DNA of 64,000 nt from Flavobacterium anhuiense (GTDB lineage: Bacteria; Bacteroidota; Bacteroidia; Flavobacteriales; Flavobacteriaceae): the NCBI RefSeq assembly GCF_900101855.1, contig NZ_FMVC01000001.1, positions 521,710 through 585,709 of the forward strand, given 5' to 3'. How positions within the stretch are numbered: the first letter of the stretch is position 1; each line of letters begins with the position of its first letter. Of the stretch, positions 37,946 through 45,980 are shown in pieces. A program made the position numbers and the translations under genes. The notes under the pieces are model-generated. The model saw nothing but the letters and a program-made list of their open reading frames with translations. It was not told the origin of the DNA and searched no databases.

Positions 37946-37974
37946 TTGAGAAACTAAAAATAGTTTTATATTTG
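37946..37974 (+). promoter_or_regulatory. Promoter of the tRNA-Asn pair
   Basis: TTG at 37946-37948 and TATATTTG at 37967-37974, with an 18-bp spacer, lie about 25 bp before the first tRNA. Confidence 0.65.
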
Positions 37975-37998
37975 CACTCGCTAAAAAGAGCAACACTT

Positions 37999-38072
37999 TC
38001 CTCCTTAGCTCAGTTGGTTAGAGCATCTGACTGTTAATCAGAGGGTCCTTGGTTCGAGCCCAAGAGGGGGAG
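37999..38072 (+). tRNA. tRNA-Asn (anticodon GTT), copy 1
   Basis: A 74-nt cloverleaf: acceptor TCCTCCT pairs with AGGGGGA, anticodon stem TCTGA/TCAGA around loop CTGTTAA, and T-loop TTCGAGC. Discriminator G; the 3' CCA is not encoded. Confidence 0.97.
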
Positions 38073-38111
38073 CAACTTTTTTTAGCAAACATATTAACCT
38101 TTTAAGGTGAT

Positions 38112-38185
38112 TCCTCCTTAGCTCAGTTGGTTAGAGCATCTGACTGTTAATCAGAGGGTCCTTGGTTCGAGCCCAAGAGGGGGAG
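38112..38185 (+). tRNA. tRNA-Asn (anticodon GTT), copy 2
   Basis: Identical to the first copy over all 74 nt and 39 nt downstream of it. A terminator follows at once, so both are processed from one short transcript. Confidence 0.97.
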
Positions 38186-38186
38186 C

Positions 38187-38222
38187 AAAAAAAGACTATC
38201 AGAAATGATAGTCTTTTTTTTG
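38187..38222 (+). terminator. Terminator of the tRNA-Asn transcript
   Basis: AAAGACTATCA (38191-38201) and TGATAGTCTTT (38206-38216) close on a GAAA tetraloop, followed by a T run. Confidence 0.92.
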
Positions 38223-38244
38223 CCCAAATCCCAATAGTAGGATT

Positions 38245-38522
38245 GTTTATTTAACCGCGAAGAACGCAAAGGTTTACGCAAAGTTCACAAAGGTTTTAAG
38301 CAGAGGACACGAAGAGTTTTTTTTCGAGACTTAAATAAGAATCTATAAAGGAGATCGCAAAGGTTACCAATCTTTGTCGATATGCGAGTGTGATCCTTCG
38401 TTCCTCAGGATGACAAACTGTAGATAAAACAAAAAATTCGCAAAGTCTTATACAAAGCTTTGCGAACTTAATCTTTAGATTTAACTCAAAATAACCTTAG
38501 CGAACTTTGCGATTAAAAAAAC
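38245..38522. repeat. Composite inverted-repeat element of CGCAAAG words, copy 2
   Basis: The ends are inverted: TTAACCGCGAAGAACGCAAAGG at the left and the complement of TTAATCGCAAAGTTCGCTAAGG at the right. Inside are a hairpin TTCGCAAAG...CTTTGCGAA (38437-38466) and, on the minus strand, TTGTCATCCTGAGGAACG followed by AAGGATCA (38391-38416), a word I recall as widespread between bacterial genes. No coding capacity is visible. It fills the gap between the tRNA terminator and the next gene. Confidence 0.65.
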
Positions 38523-38537
38523 ACACAAAGAAAAACC

Positions 38538-39218
38538 CTATTTCATACTCAAAGTTTCACTCTTGAACCTTTTCATCAAAGTATTTGCTTTTTCATCTTC
38601 ATTTATTGCTTTTAAGGACTGAGCATATCTATAATAATAAATAACATCCAAATCTTTGGCTTGGTCAAATAATTGGGTGTAATAGCCCGCTGCTGCGGTT
38701 AGATTGCCTTCAAAATAAAAACGGTCGGCTACTTTTTTAAGCATATCGACAGATTTATACCCTTTATCAATCACTTTTTCGTAAGTGTCGACCATATTAA
38801 CGGTTATATATTTTGAAGTTGAAGGCGCAGGAGCTGTAACTTCAACCTTAACAGGCGCTACAGAAGTATTCGCACTTGCAACAAGCGTTTTGGTTTCTAT
38901 TGTATTTGGAGCAACTTTAGGTTTTCTTTTTACGTAATTCGGAATTACGGTTCTTGTATTATTCGGACCAAGATCATAAGTATCGACCATGTCCAATTTT
39001 GAAACTTGGTAGGTAATAATTCTACCTCCAAAAAGTTTATTTATTCTTTCTTCTACATAATACGATTGAATTACCATATCATCTGTAGGGAGACTATCCG
39101 TCAATAATGTCGTTTTTCCAGGTGCTGGAGAAGCAGAGGCACTGTTTGTGCTCTGAGCAAAACAGCCGAGAGAAAATACGAACGCAAGTGTACATAAAAT
39201 TGCTTCATACTTTTTCAT
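38538..39218 (-). CDS. Exported protein with C-terminal TPR-like segment, resembling a truncated OmpA-family protein
   Basis: A 226-aa protein: signal peptide 1-21 (ending CFAQ), a low-complexity linker rich in Ser, Ala and Pro, then YEKVIDKGYKSVDMLKKVAD and FEGNLTAAAGYYTQLFDQ. This layout matches the N-terminal TPR region of flavobacterial OmpA-like proteins of the PorE type. Those normally continue into PD40 and OmpA peptidoglycan-binding domains, which are absent here: the frame ends after KRFKSETLSMK. It could be a natural short form or a remnant; nothing downstream in the gap looks like the missing domains. Confidence 0.7.
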   Translation of the reverse strand: MKKYEAILCTLAFVFSLGCFAQSTNSASASPAPGKTTLLTDSLPTDDMVIQSYYVEERINKLFGGRIITYQVSKLDMVDTYDLGPNNTRTVIPNYVKRKPKVAPNTIETKTLVASANTSVAPVKVEVTAPAPSTSKYITVNMVDTYEKVIDKGYKSVDMLKKVADRFYFEGNLTAAAGYYTQLFDQAKDLDVIYYYRYAQSLKAINEDEKANTLMKRFKSETLSMK

Positions 39219-39337
39219 GATTTTTTGAATAAAATTAATGCTCCTATTAAAAAACTCAGACTAAAGATACTGATTTTCTTTTACTTAGCTTTTATTCTGA
39301 CCATGAATTACTTAGAAAGCCGATAAAGTACTTCTTT

Positions 39338-39616
39338 TTACCCTTTTATCATTTTAACGCAGGCCTTTTGTATTTCTTCGTCTGAAAATGGCTCTAGCGC
39401 TTTTGCCAACATTTTACTGGTTCTAATGCAGCTTAGCATTTTAATTCGCAAGGAACGGCTGTCTCCAGATTCTGTTTCTAGAAGATGCTCAAAAATCTCG
39501 GTTAAATATTCTGGATGGTTTTTATATTCTCCGTCGAAACCAATATCTGATACCAATCTCGCTATCGATTCTATTATTTGGTTCTCATTGGCATTGCTTT
39601 CATTTTCTGCTTTCAT
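39338..39616 (-). CDS. Small cytoplasmic protein of unknown function
   Basis: A 92-aa acidic, probably all-helical protein (NQIIESIARLVSDIGFDGEY, then LTEIFEHLLETESGDSRSLR and EPFSDEEIQKACVKMI). No signal peptide or membrane segment and no family recognised. It has sensible codon structure and a normal start, and is divergent from the XRE regulator gene. Confidence 0.55.
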   Translation of the reverse strand: MKAENESNANENQIIESIARLVSDIGFDGEYKNHPEYLTEIFEHLLETESGDSRSLRIKMLSCIRTSKMLAKALEPFSDEEIQKACVKMIKG

Positions 39617-39779
39617 GGCGTTTATTTATGGTTTTGATTATGAATATTTATTGTACGAAAAATTGTATTTTTACCTCAGCTAAATAAACAATAGAATACA
39701 TTCTGACAAAACATTAGATTTGGTAATTCACCAAAAAAGATAGTCTTTTACCAATATCTTAATTTTTAAGGATTTTTAA

Positions 39780-39787
39780 TATCTTTG
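39780..39787 (+). promoter_or_regulatory. -7 promoter element immediately before the XRE gene
   Basis: TATCTTTG fits the consensus and ends only 4 bp before the ATG at 39792, so transcription would begin at or next to the start codon. Confidence 0.45.
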
Positions 39788-39791
39788 ATGT

Positions 39792-40187
39792 ATGAGCACA
39801 GCAACAAAACCAAAACATATCGGGAGAAACATAAGCCGCATTCGTGAGCTTAGAGGAATGAAACAAGAAGCACTTGCCATTGCTATTGGCATGAGCCAAC
39901 AGACGATTTCTAATATTGAAGGAAGCGAAACCGTTGATGATGAAAAACTAAACGCCATTGCAGAAGCTTTGGGCGTTTCGGCTGATGCTATTAAGAATTA
40001 TAGTGATGAAGTTGTATTAAACAATATTCAAAACAACCATGAAGGCTCTGTTATTCATAGCGGACCAACTGTAAACCACAACTGTACTTTCAATCCTCTT
40101 GATAAAATTGTAGAGCTTTATGAGCGTTTGGTTCAGGCTGAAAAGGATAAAGTGGAGTATTTGGAGAGGTTGATGAAGGGGAAGTAG
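39792..40187 (+). CDS. XRE-family transcriptional regulator
   Basis: A 131-aa DNA-binding protein with an N-terminal helix-turn-helix at about 10-65 (ISRIRELRGMKQEALAIAIG and MSQQTISNIEGSETVDDEKL). A polar linker rich in Asn/His (NNIQNNHEGSVIHSGPTVNH) and a short C-terminal helix (KIVELYERLVQAEKDKVEYL), probably for dimerisation, follow. It precedes the putative toxin-antitoxin pair on the same strand, but 144 bp and a separate promoter lie between them, so a regulatory link is only possible, not shown. Confidence 0.88.
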   Translation: MSTATKPKHIGRNISRIRELRGMKQEALAIAIGMSQQTISNIEGSETVDDEKLNAIAEALGVSADAIKNYSDEVVLNNIQNNHEGSVIHSGPTVNHNCTFNPLDKIVELYERLVQAEKDKVEYLERLMKGK

Positions 40188-40249
40188 TGAATTCCGTTTC
40201 CTTAATATTTATAATTTATAAGATTCTACTGATAAGACTGCAGAGGTTA

Positions 40250-40280
40250 TTGGCTTTCTCAAATAAAAACCGTAAATTTG
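40250..40280 (+). promoter_or_regulatory. Promoter of the Panacea pair
   Basis: TTG at 40250-40252, a 20-bp spacer and TAAATTTG at 40273-40280 form a complete consensus. The predicted start is near 40285, about 45 nt before the Panacea ATG. Confidence 0.6.
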
Positions 40281-40299
40281 CCACTACAAATCTAAATTT

Positions 40300-40322
40300 A
40301 ACATGCGAAAAAACAGCATGTT
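40300..40322. promoter_or_regulatory. Inverted repeat in the leader of the Panacea pair
   Basis: AACATGC (40300-40306) and GCATGTT (40316-40322) flank a 9-nt spacer, between the predicted transcript start and the ATG at 40332. This is the place expected for an autoregulatory operator or a translation-blocking hairpin. Confidence 0.45.
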
Positions 40323-40331
40323 GCAATCTAT

Positions 40332-40913
40332 ATGCATTTTAAAAACGACATAGAAAAAATTGGGAATACAATCATTTATCTAGCAGATAAAATTGATGAT
40401 TTATCTAAAACTAAACTTTTAAAAATTCTCTATTTATTGGATGAATTTTCTATTAAAGAGTTTGGATTACCTTTTCTAAATTTAAAATATGAAGTTTGGC
40501 AATTAGGACCTGTATCCCAAGAAATATTTGTTGACCTTTCGGATGATCCAATAATTTTAAAAGATTATATCGAAATAAATACTATAGAAAACAAAAGATA
40601 TATCAAATCTAAAAAAACATTTAATGATGATGAGTTTTCAGATAATGAATTAGATCTTTTAGAAAAACTAACTGAAACAGTAAAGAATCAACCCGCTTAT
40701 GTTTTAATTAATTTTACTCATAAAAAAGATTCTTTATGGTACAATACTGCATGTCGTCACAATCTAATTGAAAAATTTGAAATGGGTGTAAAAAACAGTT
40801 CTAATGTGGAATTGAATTTTGAGGAAATTCTACAAAACGAACCTGTAAAGCTTTCCATTTACAATCATCATAAAAAGCTTGAATCAAGTTTGAGCGGATT
40901 TAGAGTTCGTTAA
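40332..40913 (+). CDS. Panacea/DUF4065 domain protein, probable antitoxin
   Basis: A 193-aa protein whose N-terminal two-thirds fits the Panacea (DUF4065, formerly SocA-like) domain: LSKTKLLKILYLLDEFSIKE, the core YEVWQLGPVSQEIF, then DELDLLEKLTETV-like helices and the late KDSLWYNTA motif. Panacea domains are known antitoxins that neutralise many unrelated toxins. Here the next gene begins after only 2 nt, giving the antitoxin-first order typical of such pairs. The two genes are visibly AT-richer than their neighbours, which suits acquisition by transfer. A role as a proteolysis adaptor is the main alternative. Confidence 0.8.
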   Translation: MHFKNDIEKIGNTIIYLADKIDDLSKTKLLKILYLLDEFSIKEFGLPFLNLKYEVWQLGPVSQEIFVDLSDDPIILKDYIEINTIENKRYIKSKKTFNDDEFSDNELDLLEKLTETVKNQPAYVLINFTHKKDSLWYNTACRHNLIEKFEMGVKNSSNVELNFEEILQNEPVKLSIYNHHKKLESSLSGFRVR

Positions 40914-40915
40914 TT

Positions 40916-41353
40916 ATGAAAGATGGGACTTTATTACATATTCCTAATTATGTTTTCGAAAATGGTGATTCAAAAAATAAATTCTTTTTACTTTTAAAAG
41001 AAGTAAGCGGAACTCAATTAATAGTTTCTTTGCCATCGAGCATTGAATACTTCCCTTCTGATACAATAATTAATCATGGCTGTATAGATTTGATTGATGC
41101 CCAACAAACTACATATTGTTTTAAAGCTGGTCATGTTTTAGATTCGAATAATGATTTTTCTTTTTCTAAAGACACTTATTTACATGGTTGCTGGTTAAAA
41201 GAAATTGACAAAACTTTATTTTTTCAAACTTATCCTATTCCGGATTTTCATTATGAAATTAAAGGCGTTCTAGATCACATCGAACTTGAAAACATAATAG
41301 AATGTTTTAAAAACTCTCCATCAGTTAAAAGAAGGTTAAAAAAATTACTCTGA
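40916..41353 (+). CDS. Candidate toxin partner of the Panacea protein, possibly PemK/MazF-like
   Basis: A 145-aa protein, unrecognised as a whole. The N-terminus (MKDGTLLHIPNYVFENGDSK, then FFLLLKEV and LIVSLPSSIEYFP) recalls the beta-barrel opening of PemK/MazF-type RNases, with a lysine-rich C-terminal helix (NSPSVKRRLKKLL). The match is by pattern only; catalytic Arg and Thr/Ser residues of MazF cannot be assigned with confidence. Its 2-nt spacing behind the Panacea gene and lack of its own promoter make it the likely cognate effector. No signal peptide or membrane segment. A terminator follows. Confidence 0.5.
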   Translation: MKDGTLLHIPNYVFENGDSKNKFFLLLKEVSGTQLIVSLPSSIEYFPSDTIINHGCIDLIDAQQTTYCFKAGHVLDSNNDFSFSKDTYLHGCWLKEIDKTLFFQTYPIPDFHYEIKGVLDHIELENIIECFKNSPSVKRRLKKLL

Positions 41354-41382
41354 TTTCCTTAAAATAAGATTTTTTAAATATA

Positions 41383-41414
41383 AAAAGCGCCACAATTTCC
41401 ATTGTAGCGCTTTT
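41383..41414. terminator. Bidirectional terminator between the Panacea pair and the C1 peptidase gene
   Basis: AAAAGCGC-c-ACAA pairs with TTGT-a-GCGCTTTT around a 6-nt loop, with T runs on both strands. Confidence 0.88.
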
Positions 41415-41439
41415 CTATTTCTTAAAACTCTAAGGTTAA

Positions 41440-42636
41440 TTAAACCCCTAATTTCTTAGCAATTTCAGCAGGAATTCCTCCTTTGTTTACTAGTAATGCA
41501 GTAGTTTTATATTTTACGAAGTTCTTAGTTACAAACAAGAAACCTTTGTAGTCGTTTGTTTCTCCCCAAGAATTTTTTACAATATAGTATTCTTTTCCAG
41601 TTTGATCTTTTGCAAGACCAATAATGTGCATTCCGTGGTCGTCTGTTGTTGTGTAGTTATCAAACGCCGCCTGACGCATTTCTGGAGTAATTTCTGGTTC
41701 AGCTTTTGGTCCGTTAAACATGTCTGCTTTTTCTTCAGCTGTCATGTCGTCGAATTTTTTAGATGCTACGTAAGCCACACCGTTTTTCCAGCTAAAGCTT
41801 TTCTCGCTAACATCTGTTGCCCAAGCTACAGTATATCCTTTTTTAAGTGCATTGTCGATAACGTCTGTCATATCGTTCAATTTTACGTTGTAAACTTGAT
41901 CCAATGACCAGTTGTCTGGCACCATCATAGTTGTTTTTTGGTAGTAAGGCGCATTTGTAAAAGATGACATTTCTACGTAATCATCTGGGTTAATTCCCAC
42001 TACTTCTTTAGCAAAAGATTGCGGCGTATAGTTTTTTCCTTTGTATGTAAAGTTATCTGGCACTTTTCCTAAGTAAGAATCAATAACAGCAGAATATGCT
42101 TTTTGCCAGTTTGGAGTCAATTCTCCGTTCGGGTTTTTCACCACTGCTGCCAAAACACCTTCGATAAGAGCGCTCATTTCGGCAAATTTGTTTTTGTCTG
42201 TTCCGTAGTTTAATCCTGTGTAAACTTCTCTTGGCACAGTTCCGTATTTTTTGTACATATTAATTACATCGTGAAGAGCTCCTCCATCTCCAAGCGTAAT
42301 TGCTCCGTGCATACGAACATAGTTAATCCCTTTTTCTACATATACATTTCTTGCAGAATAAATTTGAGATAGCTCAACAGGCTGTTTTCCTAAACGAATC
42401 ATTTCTGACTCTAAGAATGAGTTTGTTGAGTAGCTCCAGCAAGTTCCAGATGATCCTTGAGATTTTACCGATGTTGTTCCTAGGTTAATTACTTCTGTAA
42501 ATTTGAAGTTCTCTTTACTTTTGTCGCTAGCATTTAGTTTAAGTGAATTTACTAAAATGTCTTGCGCAAAACAGCCTGCAGTTCCAGCCAAAAATATTGA
42601 AGCGGCAAACACTGATTTGAATGAAAATGTATTCAT
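41440..42636 (-). CDS. Secreted C1-family cysteine peptidase (bleomycin hydrolase-like)
   Basis: A papain-fold aminopeptidase of 398 aa: signal peptide 1-24 (ending CFAQ), catalytic Cys66 in GSSGTCWSYSTNSFLES, His337 in DDHGMHIIG and Asn355 in VKNSWGE. The C1B signature (YYIVKNSWGE and KGFLFVT) and the short C-terminal tail suit the PepC/bleomycin hydrolase branch, but the signal peptide implies a periplasmic or secreted role. It stands alone between terminators. Confidence 0.93.
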   Translation of the reverse strand: MNTFSFKSVFAASIFLAGTAGCFAQDILVNSLKLNASDKSKENFKFTEVINLGTTSVKSQGSSGTCWSYSTNSFLESEMIRLGKQPVELSQIYSARNVYVEKGINYVRMHGAITLGDGGALHDVINMYKKYGTVPREVYTGLNYGTDKNKFAEMSALIEGVLAAVVKNPNGELTPNWQKAYSAVIDSYLGKVPDNFTYKGKNYTPQSFAKEVVGINPDDYVEMSSFTNAPYYQKTTMMVPDNWSLDQVYNVKLNDMTDVIDNALKKGYTVAWATDVSEKSFSWKNGVAYVASKKFDDMTAEEKADMFNGPKAEPEITPEMRQAAFDNYTTTDDHGMHIIGLAKDQTGKEYYIVKNSWGETNDYKGFLFVTKNFVKYKTTALLVNKGGIPAEIAKKLGV

Positions 42637-42773
42637 AAGTTATGTTTAAGATTTACTAAAATTAGTCTCAAATGTTTCCAATTTGTTACAAAACAATTAA
42701 ATATTATACAATTTGTGTAATGTTTAGTTGTTAATATTTTCTTAATGGGCCTGATTATTAAGATATTTAACAC

Positions 42774-42807
42774 AAAAAACCTCGATACTCCTGTATCGAG
42801 GTTTTTT
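42774..42807 (-). terminator. Terminator after the Omp85-like barrel gene
   Basis: A 15-bp perfect stem (42774-42788 with 42793-42807), loop TCCT; T runs on both strands. On the minus strand it follows the 42850-44010 gene. Confidence 0.88.
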
Positions 42808-42849
42808 ATTTACAAACAACTTCTTACAAGTTTTTTTCTGTTTCTGTAT

Positions 42850-44010
42850 TTATCGCATCCAGTTGCTTCCAAAAACGATATAGTAAGCCCATTCTTCTGG
42901 CCCTTTGGCAACGTCTACTCCCATACGGAGTTTAAATTTTCTGGCTATGAGATATCTAAAGCCTGTTCCGTAGCTATAAACTACAGGTTTGGCAAAAGCT
43001 TGATCCCAATCGTTAAAAGCGCTTGCGAGACCTCCATAGCCCATAAGACTCCATCTTCGGTACAAATCCCATCGAAATTCTAACTCGCTCACAATACTGG
43101 TGTTTCCCATATATCTGGCTGCGGGAATTCCTCGCATATTGATTCCTGGTTTTAAATAAAAAGGCGGACTTCCCAACGCCTGCTCCCCTTCAATCCTTAG
43201 TCCGCCAATTAAGGTTTTCGCCAACGGATAATATCCAATTGCCGATAAATTGATACGCCATGCCTGATAATCGCTCCCCAATGCTTTATCAGACCAGAAA
43301 AAATCGGTTTGGATTCTTATTCCTTTATCTGGCGTAAATATGTTGTCACGTCCGTCAAACTGAAGCGCAGCTCCAAGCTGACTTATCGTGCTTTTAATAT
43401 CTTTTGGATCAACAAATGGCGGCGGAAGATTAAAATCGGGCAGATTTATCTTAGAATTTAAAAATAAATACTGCGGTCCTGCGCTCCATTTTGCATTATT
43501 AAATTGTTTGAGCCATTGCGTGTAAAAAATGGTCGATTTAAAATTGAGTTTAAATTCTTCGTCTTTCCGATTCGGAAGATTATTGGCATAAAATGATAAA
43601 TTCATATCGCCGTAAGCTGCAAAAGCGCGATACAATATTTTAGGTTTTACCAATGTTGCCGAACGAAAAGCTCCTGCCAGCCAGCTTTTATTGGCCGTAT
43701 ACATTCCGATTCCTCCCGTAATGTCTGGATTTATAAATCGTTTTTTACCGTTTTCATCCACAACAGGAGCACGTTTTTTCAGGAAAACTGGCGCAACAGC
43801 ACCTCCAAATCCTCCAACGGCGGGCTCTGTAATAATGGTGGGCACGACTATGAATCCGTTGGCATAAATTAGAAAGTCGCTCAAATCGAAAGCGCCATCT
43901 AAAGAATCTTTCATAACGGTATGATGCTTCTGTGCATTTAAAACATTAAACGATACTACTATCCAAAGTAAAAACAGGACTTTTTTGTGTATTGTTTTTT
44001 TGTTTTCCAT
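42850..44010 (-). CDS. Outer-membrane barrel of the surface-antigen (BamA/TamA-like) family
   Basis: A 386-aa exported barrel with a signal peptide (about 1-26, ending LNAQ). The C-terminal D15-type features are present: QFDGRDNIFTPDKGIRIQ, the RG motif in GINMRGIPAARYMG, ELEFRWDLYRRWSLMGYGG and a terminal strand with aromatic residues. No POTRA domains are present, so it is a stand-alone barrel rather than BamA. Possible roles are outer-membrane export or a lipid-linked function; unknown. A regulator of the AraC type lies just upstream on the same strand. Confidence 0.85.
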   Translation of the reverse strand: MENKKTIHKKVLFLLWIVVSFNVLNAQKHHTVMKDSLDGAFDLSDFLIYANGFIVVPTIITEPAVGGFGGAVAPVFLKKRAPVVDENGKKRFINPDITGGIGMYTANKSWLAGAFRSATLVKPKILYRAFAAYGDMNLSFYANNLPNRKDEEFKLNFKSTIFYTQWLKQFNNAKWSAGPQYLFLNSKINLPDFNLPPPFVDPKDIKSTISQLGAALQFDGRDNIFTPDKGIRIQTDFFWSDKALGSDYQAWRINLSAIGYYPLAKTLIGGLRIEGEQALGSPPFYLKPGINMRGIPAARYMGNTSIVSELEFRWDLYRRWSLMGYGGLASAFNDWDQAFAKPVVYSYGTGFRYLIARKFKLRMGVDVAKGPEEWAYYIVFGSNWMR

Positions 44011-44096
44011 AGAATGTTATCGTTATATTCAAACTCATCTCATTAAAAAAAATAGAAACTACCGCTAGTATTAAACTCATGTATTCCTAAGTACGA

Positions 44097-45272
44097 CTAT
44101 TTAAAGTAATACGCGTTTGTATGCTCCGGATTTATTCGAATGGTTTTAAAGTATTCTGAAGGAGATTTTCCGGTGTGTTTTATAAATGCCCTAAAACAAG
44201 TAGTTCGAGATTTAAAACCAGAACCCCAAGCCATGCCTTCTAAAGACAAATCTTTCCATTCTGGATCATTTATTTTGTCTTTAAAATACTCAATCCTTTT
44301 GAGGTTAACGTAATCCTGAAAATGAAGCCCAAATTCAGAATTAATCAAATTGGATAAGTGGTGTACAGATATTCCGGTTTCATCTGACAAATCTCTGATT
44401 ACGAAATCTTTTTTTAAGAATAGATGCTGAGAGTTCAAAACATGATCTAGCTTTAAAAGATATTCTTCTCTTTTTTCGAGCGTCAGTTCGTTTGTTATCG
44501 GAATTGTATTCTTCGTTTCTTTTGTTTTTACCTCTATTGTATTATCAACAACAAAATCGAAGGTTTCTTCTTGATCATGAAAAATATGAGGTCTGAAATA
44601 AAGCCAGCCGACCGTAAAAAACAATACAGAGGAAATAAGCACATAACAAGAAAGGTCTGTTGCATCTATTTTTCTTAATAGGAAATGATGAACAAAAAGC
44701 GCCGAAAATAAAAACAGAATCATGAGATTATACACTCTAATCCAATTAATTACTTTAATTTGATGAAATTGGTTTCCTTTAAATTTTTTCAGATCATAGT
44801 TTAAAATCAACATGGTTTGAAAAAAGACATAGAAAAGCCAAATCGTCAGGGTTAAAACAGAAAATGGATTTTTGATTAATTCTGCAATATAATCGACCGC
44901 TTTTATATTGGTATGGCTTCCAACATAAACAATTAGCGTTAAAAAGAAATAGATCACAAAAGGCATAAAATGCAGCCAATCGTATTTTCTAAAACTTTTA
45001 TTTAATGATAAAATGTTTCTAACATATAAAAAAGAGCATGGAGCGGTTAAAAATATAAACGCTTTTGTGATAGTAAATAGATCTGGGAAATTTTTAAATA
45101 AGTTGGCCGACAGATAAAAATTGTAGATACTTACTACCGCCAAACTCAATAAAAACATTCCTAAAAAGAAACTTTTTGAATAGTTTTTTTTTGAAAACAA
45201 AACCATAATTGAAGTTGCCAAACCTGCAATTGTGGCAATAAAAAAGAAAAGTGAGAGTAATATATCGATCAT
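44097..45272 (-). CDS. AraC-family regulator with N-terminal membrane domain
   Basis: A 391-aa protein: about seven hydrophobic helices (residues 1-225), a linker (EVKTKETKNTIPITNELT) and a C-terminal AraC HTH domain (about 270-380: FVIRDLSDETGISVHHLSNL, then the second helix-turn-helix in LEGMAWGSGFKSRTTCFRAF and FIKHTGKSPSEYFK). It would sense a signal at the membrane and act on DNA near by. The barrel gene 87 bp downstream is an obvious candidate target or partner. Confidence 0.88.
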   Translation of the reverse strand: MIDILLSLFFFIATIAGLATSIMVLFSKKNYSKSFFLGMFLLSLAVVSIYNFYLSANLFKNFPDLFTITKAFIFLTAPCSFLYVRNILSLNKSFRKYDWLHFMPFVIYFFLTLIVYVGSHTNIKAVDYIAELIKNPFSVLTLTIWLFYVFFQTMLILNYDLKKFKGNQFHQIKVINWIRVYNLMILFLFSALFVHHFLLRKIDATDLSCYVLISSVLFFTVGWLYFRPHIFHDQEETFDFVVDNTIEVKTKETKNTIPITNELTLEKREEYLLKLDHVLNSQHLFLKKDFVIRDLSDETGISVHHLSNLINSEFGLHFQDYVNLKRIEYFKDKINDPEWKDLSLEGMAWGSGFKSRTTCFRAFIKHTGKSPSEYFKTIRINPEHTNAYYFK

Positions 45273-45357
45273 TTTTTTAAGTTTAATTTGCGTGGGTATT
45301 ATTTTTTCTTAAAATCTTAAAAATAGAATACGATGGGGGCGTATGCAGAAGTAGAAA

Positions 45358-45393
45358 TAATTGTACTTGCCGTACTTTCGGCAAGTACAATTA
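45358..45393 (-). terminator. Terminator after the DUF4136 gene
   Basis: A 15-bp perfect stem (45358-45372 with 45379-45393) and 6-nt loop lies just past the gene stop; short T-rich tail on the minus strand. Confidence 0.8.
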
Positions 45394-45401
45394 TGTATCA
45401 A

Positions 45402-45980
45402 TTATTTTTTAACTGCTCCAGGAGGGAAACCAGCTAATATTTTTTTGATTGCATCGTTGATGAATTGTTCTGGATTATCTGGTTTGCTGTCAATTTCGGC
45501 ATTTCCGATTCCTTGCCAAACCAGTTTATCGGTTTTTGTAGATACGATATCTATTACCAACGAGCCGTCAACATAATCATAGCTGTTGAATGTTGTGGTA
45601 CCGCCGCCCATCATGGCACCGCCGCCCCAATATCCGTATGGACGATACATTCCGCCATAGCCATAAAAATTAGTATCGGCTGTCACTTGGGTTTTGTTTT
45701 TTAATATCGAAACCGCATTTACTTTTAAATCAGGATTGCTAGATTCTGTAAATCCTTTTGCGAGCATTTCGTTTCGAATTGCTTTTGCAACACGATCAAC
45801 ATTTAACTGATTTACTTGGCCTTGCTGTGCTTTTAAATCATACACCGCAAAAGTTTTGTATTCGCTGAAGTTCGCAGCATGATCATAATCAGTTGTAACT
45901 TTTACAGTTGGAGAGCAGCTGTAAAACAAACCCAAAAATAAGATTGGGATTATACGAAGACTTGTTCTTTTAATATTCAT
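45402..45980 (-). CDS. DUF4136 family lipoprotein
   Basis: A 192-aa lipoprotein (lipobox YSC, Cys22) with the DUF4136 pattern: VTTDYDHAANFSEYKTFAVY, then VDRVAKAIRNEMLAKGFTES, then LVIDIVSTKTDKLVWQGIGNA and a C-terminal IKKILAGFPP. A glycine/tyrosine-rich stretch (YGYGGMYRPYGYWGGGAMMG) is inserted in the middle. Function unknown; family members are envelope-bound and often stress-linked. Confidence 0.88.
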   Translation of the reverse strand: MNIKRTSLRIIPILFLGLFYSCSPTVKVTTDYDHAANFSEYKTFAVYDLKAQQGQVNQLNVDRVAKAIRNEMLAKGFTESSNPDLKVNAVSILKNKTQVTADTNFYGYGGMYRPYGYWGGGAMMGGGTTTFNSYDYVDGSLVIDIVSTKTDKLVWQGIGNAEIDSKPDNPEQFINDAIKKILAGFPPGAVKK

